DNA of 64,000 nucleotides from Streptomyces qaidamensis (GTDB taxonomy: Bacteria > Actinomycetota > Actinomycetes > Streptomycetales > Streptomycetaceae), in NCBI RefSeq assembly GCF_001611795.1, contig NZ_CP015098.1:558001-622000 (forward strand). Direction: 5' to 3'. Positions 34,603-43,708 of this stretch are shown piece after piece; position 1 is the first letter of the stretch, and each line of letters begins with the position of its first letter. A program made the position numbers and the translations under genes. The notes beneath the pieces are model-generated. The model was not told the DNA's origin. It worked only from the letters and a program-made list of their open reading frames with translations, and did no database searches.

Positions 34603-35337
34603 ATGCCGACGCACAACGACGACGTGGACTGGGACCGCTGGCCGGTCTCCGACTACCTCGCGGAGAACTACCGCGAGGTGCACGCGTCGGACGCGGCGGT
34701 CATCGCGCACCACTCCGCGTTCTACCGGCGCCTCCCGCCCGGCCGGATCGCCCGCTCGGTGGAGTTCGGGGCGGGACCCAACCTGTACCCGCTCATGCTG
34801 GCGTCCGCCGCGTGCCGCAGGATCGACGCCGTGGAGGCCGGAGCGAGCAACATCGCCTACCTGGAGGACCAGATCTGCCACCGTCTCGACGCGAGCTGGC
34901 TGCCCTTCCACACCCTGTGCCGGCGGCTGAACCCGGAGGTGCCCGCGACCCTCGCCGGGGCGCTGGCCCCGGTGAACATCGTCCACGCCGACGTCCGGAC
35001 CCTGCCGCCGGGCGCGTACGGACTCGCCTCCATGCACTTCGTCGCCGAGAGCGTCACGGAGGACTTCGCGGAGTTCGCCGACTTCTGCCGCGCCTTCGTC
35101 CGCACCGTCCGGCCGGGTGGCCACCTGGTCGCCGCGTTCATGGAGAACATGCCGACATACCGCATCGGTCCGGCCTCCCGCTGGCCGGGCTGCCCGGTGA
35201 ACCCGGCGACCGTGACGGAGGTCTTCACGCCCCTGACCCGGGATCTGGACGTGACCCACATCGACGTGGACCCGACCCTGCCCGACTACGGGGACTCGGG
35301 GATGGTGCTGCTCACGGGGGTGGCGGAAGCCGTGTAG
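34603..35337 (+). CDS. SAM-dependent methyltransferase, NNMT/PNMT/TEMT-like
   Basis: A 244-aa class I methyltransferase. SAM-binding motif VEFGAGPNLYPLMLASAACRRIDAVEAG at about residues 47-75; later motifs VNIVHADVRTLPPGAYGLASMHFVAESVTEDFAEF and RPGGHLVAAFMENM. The layout resembles small-amine N-methyltransferases. It starts six bases after the GGDEF-EAL-PLP fusion gene, so the two are almost certainly cotranscribed. A pathway in which the oxoamine synthase makes an amino-ketone that is then methylated is possible but unproven. Confidence 0.87.
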   Translation: MPTHNDDVDWDRWPVSDYLAENYREVHASDAAVIAHHSAFYRRLPPGRIARSVEFGAGPNLYPLMLASAACRRIDAVEAGASNIAYLEDQICHRLDASWLPFHTLCRRLNPEVPATLAGALAPVNIVHADVRTLPPGAYGLASMHFVAESVTEDFAEFADFCRAFVRTVRPGGHLVAAFMENMPTYRIGPASRWPGCPVNPATVTEVFTPLTRDLDVTHIDVDPTLPDYGDSGMVLLTGVAEAV

Positions 35338-35347
35338 CCCGTGTCCG

Positions 35348-36025
35348 TCAGCGGCCCGAACCCGGACGGAACCTCCGGCGCAGCACCACTCCCCCGGCGA
35401 CCAGCGCCGCGCTCACCGCGACGGCCTGGAGGGTGTGGTCCGTGCCCGTGTCGGCCAGGGCGCCGTCGGCGTGCGGGACGGTGTGCGGGCCGCTGCGGGG
35501 CGCCGGTTCCGGGGCCGGGTCCGGCCGGGGCGGCGAGGTGCGCTCCGGAGCCGGTTCCGGCGGGTTCTCGGGGCGGACCGGGCGCTGGTCACCGGGGGTG
35601 TTCGAGGACTCGTTGCCGGTCGACGGGTTGCCGATGCCGACCACGTTCACGGAGTTGCCCGTGACGTTGACGGGGAGGTCGACCGGCAACTGCACGCCGT
35701 TGCCGGAGATCACGCCCGGTGAATCCTTTCCGCCGGCCTCGGCGACCGCCCCGCCGGACGTGCCCGGACGGGCGGCCCGCCCGTCCTCCTTGTTCGCGCA
35801 GGTGTTGCCGGCGGCGGGGTTCAGGAGCCCCACCACGTTCACGGTGTTCCCGCACACGTTCACCGGAGCGTGCACCGGCAGCTGGACGGTGTTGCCGGAG
35901 ACCACCCCGGGCGAACCGGCCGTCGAGCCGTCCGCACCGGAACCGGCGTACGCGGGGACGGTCACGGCCATCGCGCCGGAGGCGGCGGCGACGGCGATCA
36001 CTCCGTTTCGGGTAAGGCGTCTCAT
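35348..36025 (-). CDS. Long, sortase-anchored chaplin with two chaplin domains
   Basis: A 225-aa cell-surface protein for aerial hyphae and spore hydrophobicity. A signal peptide (MRRLTRNGVIAVAAASGAMAVTVPAYA) is followed by chaplin domain 1 (about 35-75), which has the two conserved Cys (VNVCGNTVNVVG, GNTCANK). Domain 2 (about 100-140) has Thr and Ser at those positions (VNVTGNSVNVVG, GNESSN), so it cannot form the disulfide. A Pro-rich wall-spanning stretch follows, then the sortase motif LADTG, a hydrophobic helix and the basic tail RRRFRPGSGR. The layout is that of long chaplins ChpA-C. Confidence 0.94.
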   Translation of the reverse strand: MRRLTRNGVIAVAAASGAMAVTVPAYAGSGADGSTAGSPGVVSGNTVQLPVHAPVNVCGNTVNVVGLLNPAAGNTCANKEDGRAARPGTSGGAVAEAGGKDSPGVISGNGVQLPVDLPVNVTGNSVNVVGIGNPSTGNESSNTPGDQRPVRPENPPEPAPERTSPPRPDPAPEPAPRSGPHTVPHADGALADTGTDHTLQAVAVSAALVAGGVVLRRRFRPGSGR

Positions 36026-36327
36026 GGGACCCCTGCCTTCCAGACATCGTGTCGCGGGCACTCACCCGCACCGGAGAGAACGCGGGGCGGCCGGTCCGCG
36101 TTATGGCTTATCGGCCTTTCACTCCATCGAGCGGCCCGGTTGTCGAACTAGCGGTAAAGCCCTTCGTATGCCGGCTCCGCACGCGGGCTTCGCCGGGGCC
36201 GCCGGCGCAGAACACGCCCGCCGCCCGGCTCCGCCCGCCCGGAGGCGCGGCTTCCGGGGCCCGCTTATGGTGACTGAGGGCGCCGGTCCCGGTCCGCTGC
36301 GGGACGCCCCGCGCCCTGGAGGCATCG
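36026..36327. other. Divergent promoter region, chaplin and peptidase
   Basis: 302 bases without a gene. It must hold the developmental promoter of the chaplin gene and the promoter of the divergent exported hydrolase. I see no convincing ORF, hairpin or repeat beyond GC-rich low-complexity sequence near 36180-36270. Confidence 0.5.
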
Positions 36328-37899
36328 ATGCTGGCCAAGCTGTCCACGCGCCCCTCGATACGGCGCTGCGCGGTCACCGGTACGGCCGGGCTCGCTCTGC
36401 TGGGCACCGCGCTGCCGACCGCCGACGGCCCGCCGCCCGGCCTCACGCGCTTCTACGACCAGAAGGTCACCTGGACGAAGTGCGAAGGCATGGACATGCC
36501 GAAGGACCTCCAGTGCGGGAAGGTCACCGTCCCGCTCGACTACGCCAAGCCCGGGCAGGGCACCCTCGACGTCGCCGTCGCCCGCTACCGGGCCACGGGC
36601 ACGTCGCGGGGATCGGTCCTGCTGAACTTCGGCGGCCCGGGCGGGCAGGGCGTGGCCCAACTCGCCATGGGCGGCAAGGACTTCATGGGCCTGACGAACG
36701 GCTACGACGTGGTCTCCTTCGACCCGCGCGGCGTCGGCCGCTCCTCGCCGGTCAGCTGCGGAAACGCCTCGGACAGCGCCCTGGACGCCACCGACGGCAA
36801 TGCCGACGTGACCGATCCGGGGGCCATACTCGAAGAGCTGCGCGCGGCGGCGGCCGAGTGCACCGAGCACTCGGGCCCGGTCCTGCCCCACATCGGCACC
36901 GTCAACGCCGCCCGCGACCTGGACGTCATACGCGACGCGCTCGGCGACGACAAGCTCAACTACCTGGGCTTCTCCTACGGGAGCCGGCTCGGCGCGGTGT
37001 ACGCGGCCCAGCACCCCGACAAGGTCGGCAGAATGGTGCTGGACGGCGTCGACACACTGACCGAGCCCCTGTCCGACCAGGGTGTGGCGAGCGCCCGGGG
37101 ACAGCAGACGGCACTGGAGAACTTCCTGACCTGGTGCACCGAGGACATCGCCTGCCCGTTCGGACGGGACCCGCGAGAAGCCCGGAAGCATGTCGTACAG
37201 GTGGTCGAGTCGCTCGACAAGGATCCGCTGCCGAACGACTTCGGCGAGACGTTCTCCGGCCAGGACTTCGCCGGCGCACTCGGGCAGGGTCTCTACAGCA
37301 GGGAGCTGTGGCCCTCGCTGCAGCGGGCCGTCGGCCGGCTGCTGGAGGACGGCGATCCGAGCGGCCTGGAGGCATTCCTGTCCGGGGGCTTCACTCTCCC
37401 GCCGCTGCGCGGCCCGCACGCCGGGCTCACCGACCCCGCGGACGTGCCGCTCGACAACCTGCCGGCGGCGCTGATGGCCGTCAACTGCGCGGACGATCCG
37501 GACCGCCCCGCCGCCGCGCGGGTCACCGAGGACCTCGGCCGGCTGCGCGCCCGCTACGAGCAGGCCTCACCGGTCTTCGGCCGCTACCGGCTCACCCAGG
37601 TGCTGATGTGCTACGGCCGCCCCAAGGGCACCGACTACATCCGCGAGGACGTCAAGGACCTCGACACGCCGAGGATGCTGCTCGTCGGCACCCGGGGCGA
37701 TCCGGCCACGCCGTACCGCTGGACGGTGGAGACGGCCAAGCGGCTCGGATCCTCGGCCGTGGTGCTCGACAACCGCGGCGAAGGACACACCGGCTACGGC
37801 TCGTCGAAGTGCGTGCACAGCAAGGTCGACGCCTTCCTGCTGTACGGAACCCTCCCGCCGGACGGCAGTTCCTGCGGCTCCGACCGCGACGACGAGTGA
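36328..37899 (+). CDS. Exported alpha/beta-hydrolase, tripeptidyl aminopeptidase-like (TAP/SlpD family)
   Basis: A 523-aa secreted serine peptidase. The N-terminal signal region MLAKLSTRPSIRRCAVTGTAGLALLGTALP precedes a catalytic domain with the oxyanion motif NFGGPGGQG, nucleophile Ser in LGFSYGSRLGAVYA, Asp in GTRGDPATPYRW and His in NRGEGHTGYG. A C-terminal TAP-like Cys pair is present. These enzymes trim tripeptides from secreted proteins and peptides. GGAGG precedes the ATG. Confidence 0.92.
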   Translation: MLAKLSTRPSIRRCAVTGTAGLALLGTALPTADGPPPGLTRFYDQKVTWTKCEGMDMPKDLQCGKVTVPLDYAKPGQGTLDVAVARYRATGTSRGSVLLNFGGPGGQGVAQLAMGGKDFMGLTNGYDVVSFDPRGVGRSSPVSCGNASDSALDATDGNADVTDPGAILEELRAAAAECTEHSGPVLPHIGTVNAARDLDVIRDALGDDKLNYLGFSYGSRLGAVYAAQHPDKVGRMVLDGVDTLTEPLSDQGVASARGQQTALENFLTWCTEDIACPFGRDPREARKHVVQVVESLDKDPLPNDFGETFSGQDFAGALGQGLYSRELWPSLQRAVGRLLEDGDPSGLEAFLSGGFTLPPLRGPHAGLTDPADVPLDNLPAALMAVNCADDPDRPAAARVTEDLGRLRARYEQASPVFGRYRLTQVLMCYGRPKGTDYIREDVKDLDTPRMLLVGTRGDPATPYRWTVETAKRLGSSAVVLDNRGEGHTGYGSSKCVHSKVDAFLLYGTLPPDGSSCGSDRDDE

Positions 37900-37949
37900 G
37901 ATCGATTGCCCCAAATGCCCCAGTCGCGAATTCGCTCTATCGTTCTGTC

Positions 37950-39044
37950 ATGGAGAGCGTTCTGAGTCCCGCGACCCTTGCCGAACTGCGGCGCCCGCGC
38001 CCCTACCCCGCGGTCTCCGTGCTGACGCCGACCCATCGGCGCGATCCCCACAAAACCCAGGACCAGGTCCGGCTGCGCAATGCGGTGGCCGAGGCCAAGA
38101 GGCAGCTGGAGGCCGATCCGGCCGTCACACGTGAGCGACGCACCGAGGTCGCCGGGCACCTGGACCGGGCCATGACCGAGGTCGACCTGACGCACGCCGA
38201 GGACGGCCTGGTGATCTTCGCCGCTCCGGGCGAACACCAGGTGTGGTCGGTGGCGAGGTCCGTCCCCGAACGCGTGGTGCTCTCGGACACCTTCCTCACC
38301 CGCAATCTCGTCTCCGCCCAGACGGCCGGGCGGCCCTTCTGGGTCCTGTCGCTCGCCGCGGACCGCGTCACCCTGTGGAACGGCGGCGTCGACCGGGTCA
38401 CCGAGGCCCGGGTCGGCGGCTTCCCGATGACCCGGCGCATGGAGAACTTCGACCCGGAACGGCAGCAGCGGATCGGCGACACACCGAGCTCCTTCCGCGA
38501 GGAACGCACCCGCCAGTTCCTGCGCGAGGCCGCAACCGCGATGGGCGCCGTGCTGCGCGGCCACCCGAGGCAGTTGTACGTCACCGGTGAACCGGCCGCC
38601 CTCTCCCTGTGGGACGAGGTCTGCGGCACCGCCCGCGGCGCGGTGCACATCCCTCACGGGGGGCTCGCCCACGGGACCCACGAGACCGTGTGGCAGGCCG
38701 TGCGCCCGGTGGTCGAGGCGGAGGCCCGCCGCAGCACGGACGCCGTGACCCGCGCCCTCGAAACGGCCCGCGGCCGACGTGAGTTCGCCGCCGGTGTCGA
38801 CGAGCTGTGGCAGAGCGCCCGGGACGGCCGCGTCCGGTTGCTGGCCGTCGAGGAGAACTACCGCGTGACGGTCCGCGAGGCCGGGGACCATCTGATCCTC
38901 GCCGAGAGCGGCGACCTCGACTCCCGCGAGGACATCGTGGACGAGATCGTCGAACAGTGCCTGGAGACCGGAGCCGATGTTCGCTTCGTCCCGGACGGAA
39001 CGCTCGGAGAGGCGGACGGCATGGCCGGGGTGCTGCGGTACTGA
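37950..39044 (+). CDS. baeRF3-type protein (bacterial archaeo-eukaryotic release factor family 3)
   Basis: A 364-aa protein whose architecture fits the baeRF3 group: ATLAELRRPRPYPAVSVLTPTHRRDPHKTQDQVRLRNAVAEAKRQL near the N-terminus, a release-factor-like core (FLREAATAMGAVLRG...QLYVTGEPAALSLWDEVCG) and a pelota/eL30-like C-terminus (LETGADVRFVPDGTLGEADGMAGVLRY). The family was defined by sequence similarity to eRF1/Pelota and its role is unclear. It starts at ATG 37950, 50 bases after the peptidase; the very long frame upstream is a shadow. Confidence 0.8.
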   Translation: MESVLSPATLAELRRPRPYPAVSVLTPTHRRDPHKTQDQVRLRNAVAEAKRQLEADPAVTRERRTEVAGHLDRAMTEVDLTHAEDGLVIFAAPGEHQVWSVARSVPERVVLSDTFLTRNLVSAQTAGRPFWVLSLAADRVTLWNGGVDRVTEARVGGFPMTRRMENFDPERQQRIGDTPSSFREERTRQFLREAATAMGAVLRGHPRQLYVTGEPAALSLWDEVCGTARGAVHIPHGGLAHGTHETVWQAVRPVVEAEARRSTDAVTRALETARGRREFAAGVDELWQSARDGRVRLLAVEENYRVTVREAGDHLILAESGDLDSREDIVDEIVEQCLETGADVRFVPDGTLGEADGMAGVLRY

Positions 39045-39143
39045 CCAGGACTCGAACACAGGCCCATCGAACATCCGGATGAGCCTTGTGCGGGTGTCTC
39101 CGATGGGCCGTCAAATACCCTGTGTAACCTACGACTTGAGCCT

Positions 39144-39163
39144 GCGGGGAGGATGCTCCCCGC
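39144..39163. terminator. Hairpin after the baeRF3 gene
   Basis: GCGGGGAG-GATG-CTCCCCGC, an 8-bp perfect stem with a 4-base loop, lies 100 bases past the baeRF3 stop and upstream of the phosphatase gene. It is either a late terminator or part of a leader. Confidence 0.45.
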
Positions 39164-39318
39164 CTACCCCGGAGTAGCTCCGCGAGACTGTGGCATATGC
39201 CAGAAGCACCACCGTATCGTGTGTCGCCGAATCCCTTACAGGCCGTCGCGGGCTGTGCAACAGTCGTAACGGTCCCTCCGTCCGCCTTGGTCGTACCGTC
39301 CCCGCATCGGAGTGCGTC

Positions 39319-40728
39319 ATGCCGTCCCACCTCTCCGCGGACCGCCCAGCCGCCCAGCCGCCCGGACGCGGCTCGGTCGACGCGCTCATATCGCAGACGC
39401 GGCGGCTCAAGGGCGAGGTGGACGCGGTGCGCCGCGACTCCGAGGAAGTGGGGTCGGACCACCCGCGCGAGCGCTGGCAGCGTGCCCTGTACGACCTGGC
39501 CCTGCACCAGCTCGACGACCTCGACGAGCACCTGGCCCAGCTGCGGGACGGCCCCCTGCCCACGGCGGCGGCCCCGGAAGCCCCTCGCCCTGCGCAGGGT
39601 TCCCTGCTCAGCAGGGTCGGCAGCGCCGAGTGGAACCTGCTGACGGACGAGGCCAGTTGGTCCGGCGAGCTCTACCGGATCCTGGGCCGCGACCCGGCCG
39701 CTCCCCCGCTCACCCTGGACGAACTGCCGTCACTGGTCGTGGACGAGGACCGGCCGAAGCTGACGGCGATGGTCACCGACTGCCTCGTCGACGCCCGGCC
39801 CATCGATGGCGAGTTCCGTATCGCCCGCCGGGCCGGCGACGTACGGACGGTGCACATGATGGGCGAACCGGTGCTCGACACCGACGGCAGCACCGCCTCG
39901 ATGTGGGCCGTGCTGCGTGACGTCAGCGAACTGCGCCGCAGCCAGCGGGTGGTGAGCGAGACCCGTGACTCGCTCCACCACCGGCAGGACGCCGCGCAGA
40001 GCGAGCACCGGCTCGCGGTCGAACTGCAGGAGGCCGTGCTGCCGCCGCGGCGCGGCTCCCTGCGGCTCCCGCACCGGGGCGCCAGGGCCCTCGACCTCGC
40101 GTCCTCCCACGTGCCGGCGTCCACCCGCACGCTCATCGGCGGCGACTGGTACGACGCCCTCGAACTGACCGACGGTGAAACGCTTCTCAGCGTGGGCGAC
40201 CTCACCGGCCAGGGAGTCGGCGTCACGTCGAACATGACCATGCTGCTTGGTGCCGTACGCGGCATGGCCATGGCCGGCGCGCAGCCGGGGCAGGTGATGG
40301 CCTGGCTGAACCAGTTACTCGACGCCACCGTGCAACCCGCCCTGGGCAGCGCCGTCTGCTGCCGTTACCGGCCCGCGAACCGCACCCTGGTGTGGGCGCA
40401 GGCCGGACACCCCGCCCCGCTGCTGTTCCGCGACGGGACGGGGCGCGTCCTGGACGCACCGGACGGCGTCCTGCTCGGCGCCACCTCGGGCGCCGTATAC
40501 GGGCAGGCCGAAGAGATCCTCCGGGTGGGCGACCTGCTGCTCCTGCACACCGACGGGCTGGTGCCCGGGCACACCGGATCGGCGGCGGCGAACCTCCTGC
40601 TCGGCCTGGCACCGCGGCTGGCCGGGAGCCGCACCGCGGAGGACTGCGTACGGACCGTGGTCCAGGAGTTCGGCGAGGGCGAGCGCGAGGACAACGCCTG
40701 TGTGCTCGTCGCCAAGGTCGTGTCGTAG
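39319..40728 (+). CDS. PAS domain PP2C phosphatase, SpoIIE type
   Basis: A 469-aa protein: coiled-coil N-terminus (about 15-75, RRLKGEVDAVRRDSEEVG), a PAS-like sensor at about 95-210 (EWNLLTDEASWSGELYRILGR) and a SpoIIE/PP2C phosphatase domain from about 235 (QEAVLPPRRGSL). Metal-binding Asp are in GGDWYDAL and VGDLTGQGVG, with a later LLLHTDGLVP. Such enzymes dephosphorylate anti-sigma-factor antagonists and so free sigma factors. ATG at 39319 (MPSHLSADR) is chosen; earlier starts add an unlikely tail. No partner gene is adjacent. Confidence 0.92.
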   Translation: MPSHLSADRPAAQPPGRGSVDALISQTRRLKGEVDAVRRDSEEVGSDHPRERWQRALYDLALHQLDDLDEHLAQLRDGPLPTAAAPEAPRPAQGSLLSRVGSAEWNLLTDEASWSGELYRILGRDPAAPPLTLDELPSLVVDEDRPKLTAMVTDCLVDARPIDGEFRIARRAGDVRTVHMMGEPVLDTDGSTASMWAVLRDVSELRRSQRVVSETRDSLHHRQDAAQSEHRLAVELQEAVLPPRRGSLRLPHRGARALDLASSHVPASTRTLIGGDWYDALELTDGETLLSVGDLTGQGVGVTSNMTMLLGAVRGMAMAGAQPGQVMAWLNQLLDATVQPALGSAVCCRYRPANRTLVWAQAGHPAPLLFRDGTGRVLDAPDGVLLGATSGAVYGQAEEILRVGDLLLLHTDGLVPGHTGSAAANLLLGLAPRLAGSRTAEDCVRTVVQEFGEGEREDNACVLVAKVVS

Positions 40729-40772
40729 GGAACGTAGCTCGGGCTTGCCGGGACTCGGGCTTATCGGGGAAC

Positions 40773-42266
40773 TCAGGCCTGCGCGCGGTTGCCGCCCCTG
40801 CCCTTCGTCTTCGGCAGGGCGAGCTTGATCTCCTCCCGCAGCTCCTGGATCCTCGGGTAGCCCGAGTACTCGGCGGTGAGCCGGTACATCTGGCGCAGCC
40901 GGTCCCAGGTGCGATGGGAGGAGTTGGACCCCATCGACACCAGGGCCAGTCGCGCGTACCGGTCCGCCTGTTCGGGGTCGTCCGCGATGAAGCAGGCCGA
41001 CGCCATCGACAGGTAGTCGAAGATCTTCGACCGCTGCCGGCCGTCGACCCGCAGGGCCAGGGCCTTCTCCGCGTAGTGCTGGGCATGGGCGGCCGCGCCC
41101 GGCTCGAACTCGGCGAGCGTGCGGTAGGCCAGGGCCTGCATGCCGTAGAGGTCCTCCTCCTTGAAGGTCTGCATCCAGTCCGGCGGCGGTACGTCGGCCT
41201 TGTCGGAGACGAAGAGGTCCTCCGCCCGCCCGAGCGTGCGGCGCATCGCCTGGCCCTTGCCCATGGACGCCTGCGCCCAGGCCTCGATGGTGTAGAGCAT
41301 CGCCCGGGTGCGCGGCAGCACCTCGTCTCCGGAGCCGGACGTGGCGAGCTTCATCAGGTCCAGGGCGTCGTCGGGCCGGCCCAGGTGCACCATCTGGCGG
41401 GCCGCGCGGGACAGGGCCTCGCCCGCGCGGGGGCGGTCCCCGCCCTCTCTGGCCGCGTGGGCGGCGATGACGAAGTACTTCTGGGCCGTGGGCTCCAGAC
41501 CGACGTCGTGCGACATCCAGCCCGCGAGGACGGCGAGGTTGGCGGCGACGCCCCACAGGCGCCGCTGGAGGTGGGGTGGGTGACGGTAGGCGAGCATGCC
41601 GCCCACCTCGTTGAGCTGGCCCACCACGGCCTTGCGCTGGAGCCCGCCGCCGCGGGCCGCGTCCCAGGCACGGAACACCTCGACCGAGCGCTCCAGTTCC
41701 TCGATCTCCTGCGACCCGATGGGGGCGGCCTCGTAGCGGTCGAACCCAGCGGGGTCGGCGTGCAGGGGATGGTCGAGGTCGGGGGCGTCGGCAGCCAGGG
41801 AAGGGTCGGTGTGCAGCCAGTCGTACATGGCGCTGCTGAGTGCGGATCCCGCGGCGAGCGCGGCGCCCGCGCCCACCAAGCCGCGTCGGTTGAGCATGAG
41901 GTCCATTCCCGTGAATTCGGTGAGGACCGCAGCCGTCCGCTCGGGCGCCCACGGCACGCCGTCGGGAGCATCGGCGCTCCCGCCGCCCTGCCGTTTCCCC
42001 GCACGCCCGTGCCGGACCAGACCGAGGTCCTCGATGGTCACGACACGGCCGAGACGCTCGGTGAACAGAACCGCCAGCACCCGCGGCACCGGATCGCGCG
42101 GGATCTCTCCCATGTCGATCCACCGCCGCACCCGGGAGGTGTCGGTCGACAGCTGGGGGTGGCCCATGGCCGCCGCCTGCCGGTTGACCAGCCTCGCGAG
42201 TTCGCCTTTGGACCAGCCGGCCAGGCCGAACAGGTCCGCGAGCCGGGTGTTGGGTTGTCCGCTCAC
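40773..42266 (-). CDS. NsdA-like TPR regulator of differentiation
   Basis: A 497-aa cytosolic protein beginning MSGQPNTRLADLFGLAGWSKGELARLVNRQAAAMGHPQLSTDTSRVRRWIDMGEIPRDPVPRVLAVLFTERLG: a helix-turn-helix-like N-terminus of the NsdA/NsdB type. After a Gly/Ala-rich region come TPR-like helical repeats (AQKYFVIAAHAAREGGDRPRAGEALSRAARQM, DLYGMQALAYRTLAEFEPGAAAHAQHYAEKALAL). In S. coelicolor NsdA and NsdB repress morphological differentiation and antibiotic production. The start is GTG at 42266. It lies head to head with a phosphotransferase gene across a repeat-rich promoter. Paralogue identity is not fixed. Confidence 0.82.
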   Translation of the reverse strand: MSGQPNTRLADLFGLAGWSKGELARLVNRQAAAMGHPQLSTDTSRVRRWIDMGEIPRDPVPRVLAVLFTERLGRVVTIEDLGLVRHGRAGKRQGGGSADAPDGVPWAPERTAAVLTEFTGMDLMLNRRGLVGAGAALAAGSALSSAMYDWLHTDPSLAADAPDLDHPLHADPAGFDRYEAAPIGSQEIEELERSVEVFRAWDAARGGGLQRKAVVGQLNEVGGMLAYRHPPHLQRRLWGVAANLAVLAGWMSHDVGLEPTAQKYFVIAAHAAREGGDRPRAGEALSRAARQMVHLGRPDDALDLMKLATSGSGDEVLPRTRAMLYTIEAWAQASMGKGQAMRRTLGRAEDLFVSDKADVPPPDWMQTFKEEDLYGMQALAYRTLAEFEPGAAAHAQHYAEKALALRVDGRQRSKIFDYLSMASACFIADDPEQADRYARLALVSMGSNSSHRTWDRLRQMYRLTAEYSGYPRIQELREEIKLALPKTKGRGGNRAQA

Positions 42267-42330
42267 GTCAAGCCCCCAGGTTCTCGGCTGAGTTGACAGT
42301 AGCCCGGGGAGACTTGCCGGGCGACTATTC

Positions 42331-42367
42331 GCCAGGGTTCGCCAGGGTGCGCCAGATGGTGTGCCAG
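42331..42367. promoter_or_regulatory. Phased GCCAG direct repeats in the divergent promoter
   Basis: GCCAG recurs at 42331, 42341, 42351 and 42363, that is every 10, 10 and 12 bases, as TTCGCCAGGG-type units; a fifth copy is at 42412. The spacing of about one helical turn places all copies on the same DNA face, between the NsdA-like and phosphotransferase starts. A candidate operator array. Confidence 0.6.
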
Positions 42368-42498
42368 GGGCCATCCGGTGTCAGGTAGGAACGCGCCACC
42401 CCGACCCGGTCGCCAGGGGCACTCCCCAGGGTTCTCCCGGGCCTCCGGGCCGGGTGGTGCGCTGTCGTCGCAGGCACACGAAGGGATCTGTTTCGCCC

Positions 42499-43638
42499 AT
42501 GTACGCAGCATCGTCCTCCGTGTCCGCACCGCCCCGGTCGCTGCACCCGCGTCCCACGGACAGCGGCCCCTACCTCGCCCCCGCGCGGCCGGCGGCCCCC
42601 GTGCTCGGTGCGGGCAGGGCCAGGCGCGGCACGGTCATCGGCACCCAACCGCTCAGCGGGAGACTCGACTTGTCCGGCCCCCAGGGCGCGCAGCTGCGCA
42701 CGGCGATCGCGTCCGTGCACCGCATCTGCCCGGAGTTCGCCCCGGTGCAGGTCCTGCGCCGCAACGGACGGTCCGTGCTCCTGGTCGGTACGACCGGTCG
42801 GAGCACGGCTGTCGCCAAGTGTTTACTCGACCACTCCCCCGCCTGGTCCGAGCGGATCCGCCACGAGATAGCGGCGTACCGCTCGTTCGTCCGGCACCGC
42901 CCTCCCGTGCGGGCGCCGAGACTGATCGCGGCGGACCCGGACAACTGCACCCTGGTGATCGAGCGGATGCCGGGCCGGGTGGCGGCGCTCCAGCGGCATC
43001 CGGCGGAGGCACCGCCCCGGGCGGACATCAGAGCGGCACTCGGCGCGATCTGCCGGCTGAACGCCTGGCGCCCACCGGCGGGCACGTTCGACGCCCCGCT
43101 CGACTACGCGGCCCGGATCTCCCGGTACCACGAGCTGGGCCTGCTCACCGACCGGGACCTGGGCGACCTGCAGAAGCTGCTGCACGGCATCGCGCAGACG
43201 GCCGGGCGGCAGGGCATGGGCCAGTTCTGCCACGGCGACGCACTGCTGTCGAACATTCTCCTGTCACCGGCCGGTCCAGTGCTGGTGGATTGGGAGCATG
43301 CCGGCTGGTACCTGCCGGGCTACGACTTGGCGACGTTGTGGTCGGTGCTCGGGGACGCACCGGTCGCCCGCCGCCAGATCAGCCAGATCGCCCAGTCGGC
43401 GGGGCCTGCGTCCAGGGACGCCTTCCTGGTGAACCTGATGCTGGTGCTGACCCGTGAGATCCGTACCTACGAGACGGCCGTGCAGCGTTCCATGCACGAC
43501 GCGGCCCCGGCGGCACCGGGCGCGGCCCACCCGGCTGCTGCGCCGTCCGGCGAGGAGCAGAGGTTGCTGCTGCGGCGGCTGCACGACGACTGCCAGTTGG
43601 CCCGGCGCGCCGTGCGCGCGGCGGTCGGCACTCGCTGA
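42499..43638 (+). CDS. Aminoglycoside phosphotransferase-fold (APH) kinase-like protein
   Basis: A 379-aa protein with the APH/choline-kinase fold: [23 protein letters not shown], the Brenner-type catalytic loop [14 protein letters not shown] and the metal-binding Asp in [22 protein letters not shown]. It probably phosphorylates a small molecule; conferring drug resistance is not implied. It is divergent from the NsdA-like regulator across phased repeats, so it may be its target, and the pair may be conserved in Streptomyces. The start is ATG at 42499, without a clear ribosome site. Confidence 0.85.
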   Translation: MYAASSSVSAPPRSLHPRPTDSGPYLAPARPAAPVLGAGRARRGTVIGTQPLSGRLDLSGPQGAQLRTAIASVHRICPEFAPVQVLRRNGRSVLLVGTTGRSTAVAKCLLDHSPAWSERIRHEIAAYRSFVRHRPPVRAPRLIAADPDNCTLVIERMPGRVAALQRHPAEAPPRADIRAALGAICRLNAWRPPAGTFDAPLDYAARISRYHELGLLTDRDLGDLQKLLHGIAQTAGRQGMGQFCHGDALLSNILLSPAGPVLVDWEHAGWYLPGYDLATLWSVLGDAPVARRQISQIAQSAGPASRDAFLVNLMLVLTREIRTYETAVQRSMHDAAPAAPGAAHPAAAPSGEEQRLLLRRLHDDCQLARRAVRAAVGTR

Positions 43639-43644
43639 CGGGGA

Positions 43645-43690
43645 CGAAAGGGCCGCTGCACGCCTGACCCGGCGTGCAGCGGCCCTTTCG
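43645..43690. terminator. Perfect 20-bp hairpin, bidirectional terminator
   Basis: The 20-base arms at 43645-43664 and 43671-43690 are exact inverted copies (starting CGAAAGGGCC) around the 6-base loop TGACCC. The element sits 7 bases after the phosphotransferase stop and 19 before the stop of the convergent gene; the AAA/TTT ends give short U-tracts in both directions. Confidence 0.9.
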
Positions 43691-43708
43691 TGTGCGGTCG
43701 GTTTCGGC

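Noticed and set aside
33507..37949. Upstream part of an 1845-codon plus-strand frame ending at 39044
   Set aside because: Only the last 364 codons (baeRF3) match a family; the rest overlaps other clear genes in another frame.
39144..39163. Riboswitch before the phosphatase gene
   Set aside because: A single short hairpin without conserved riboswitch motifs.
43645..43690. Perfect 20-bp inverted repeat as an insertion-sequence end
   Set aside because: No transposase nearby; position between convergent stops fits a terminator.
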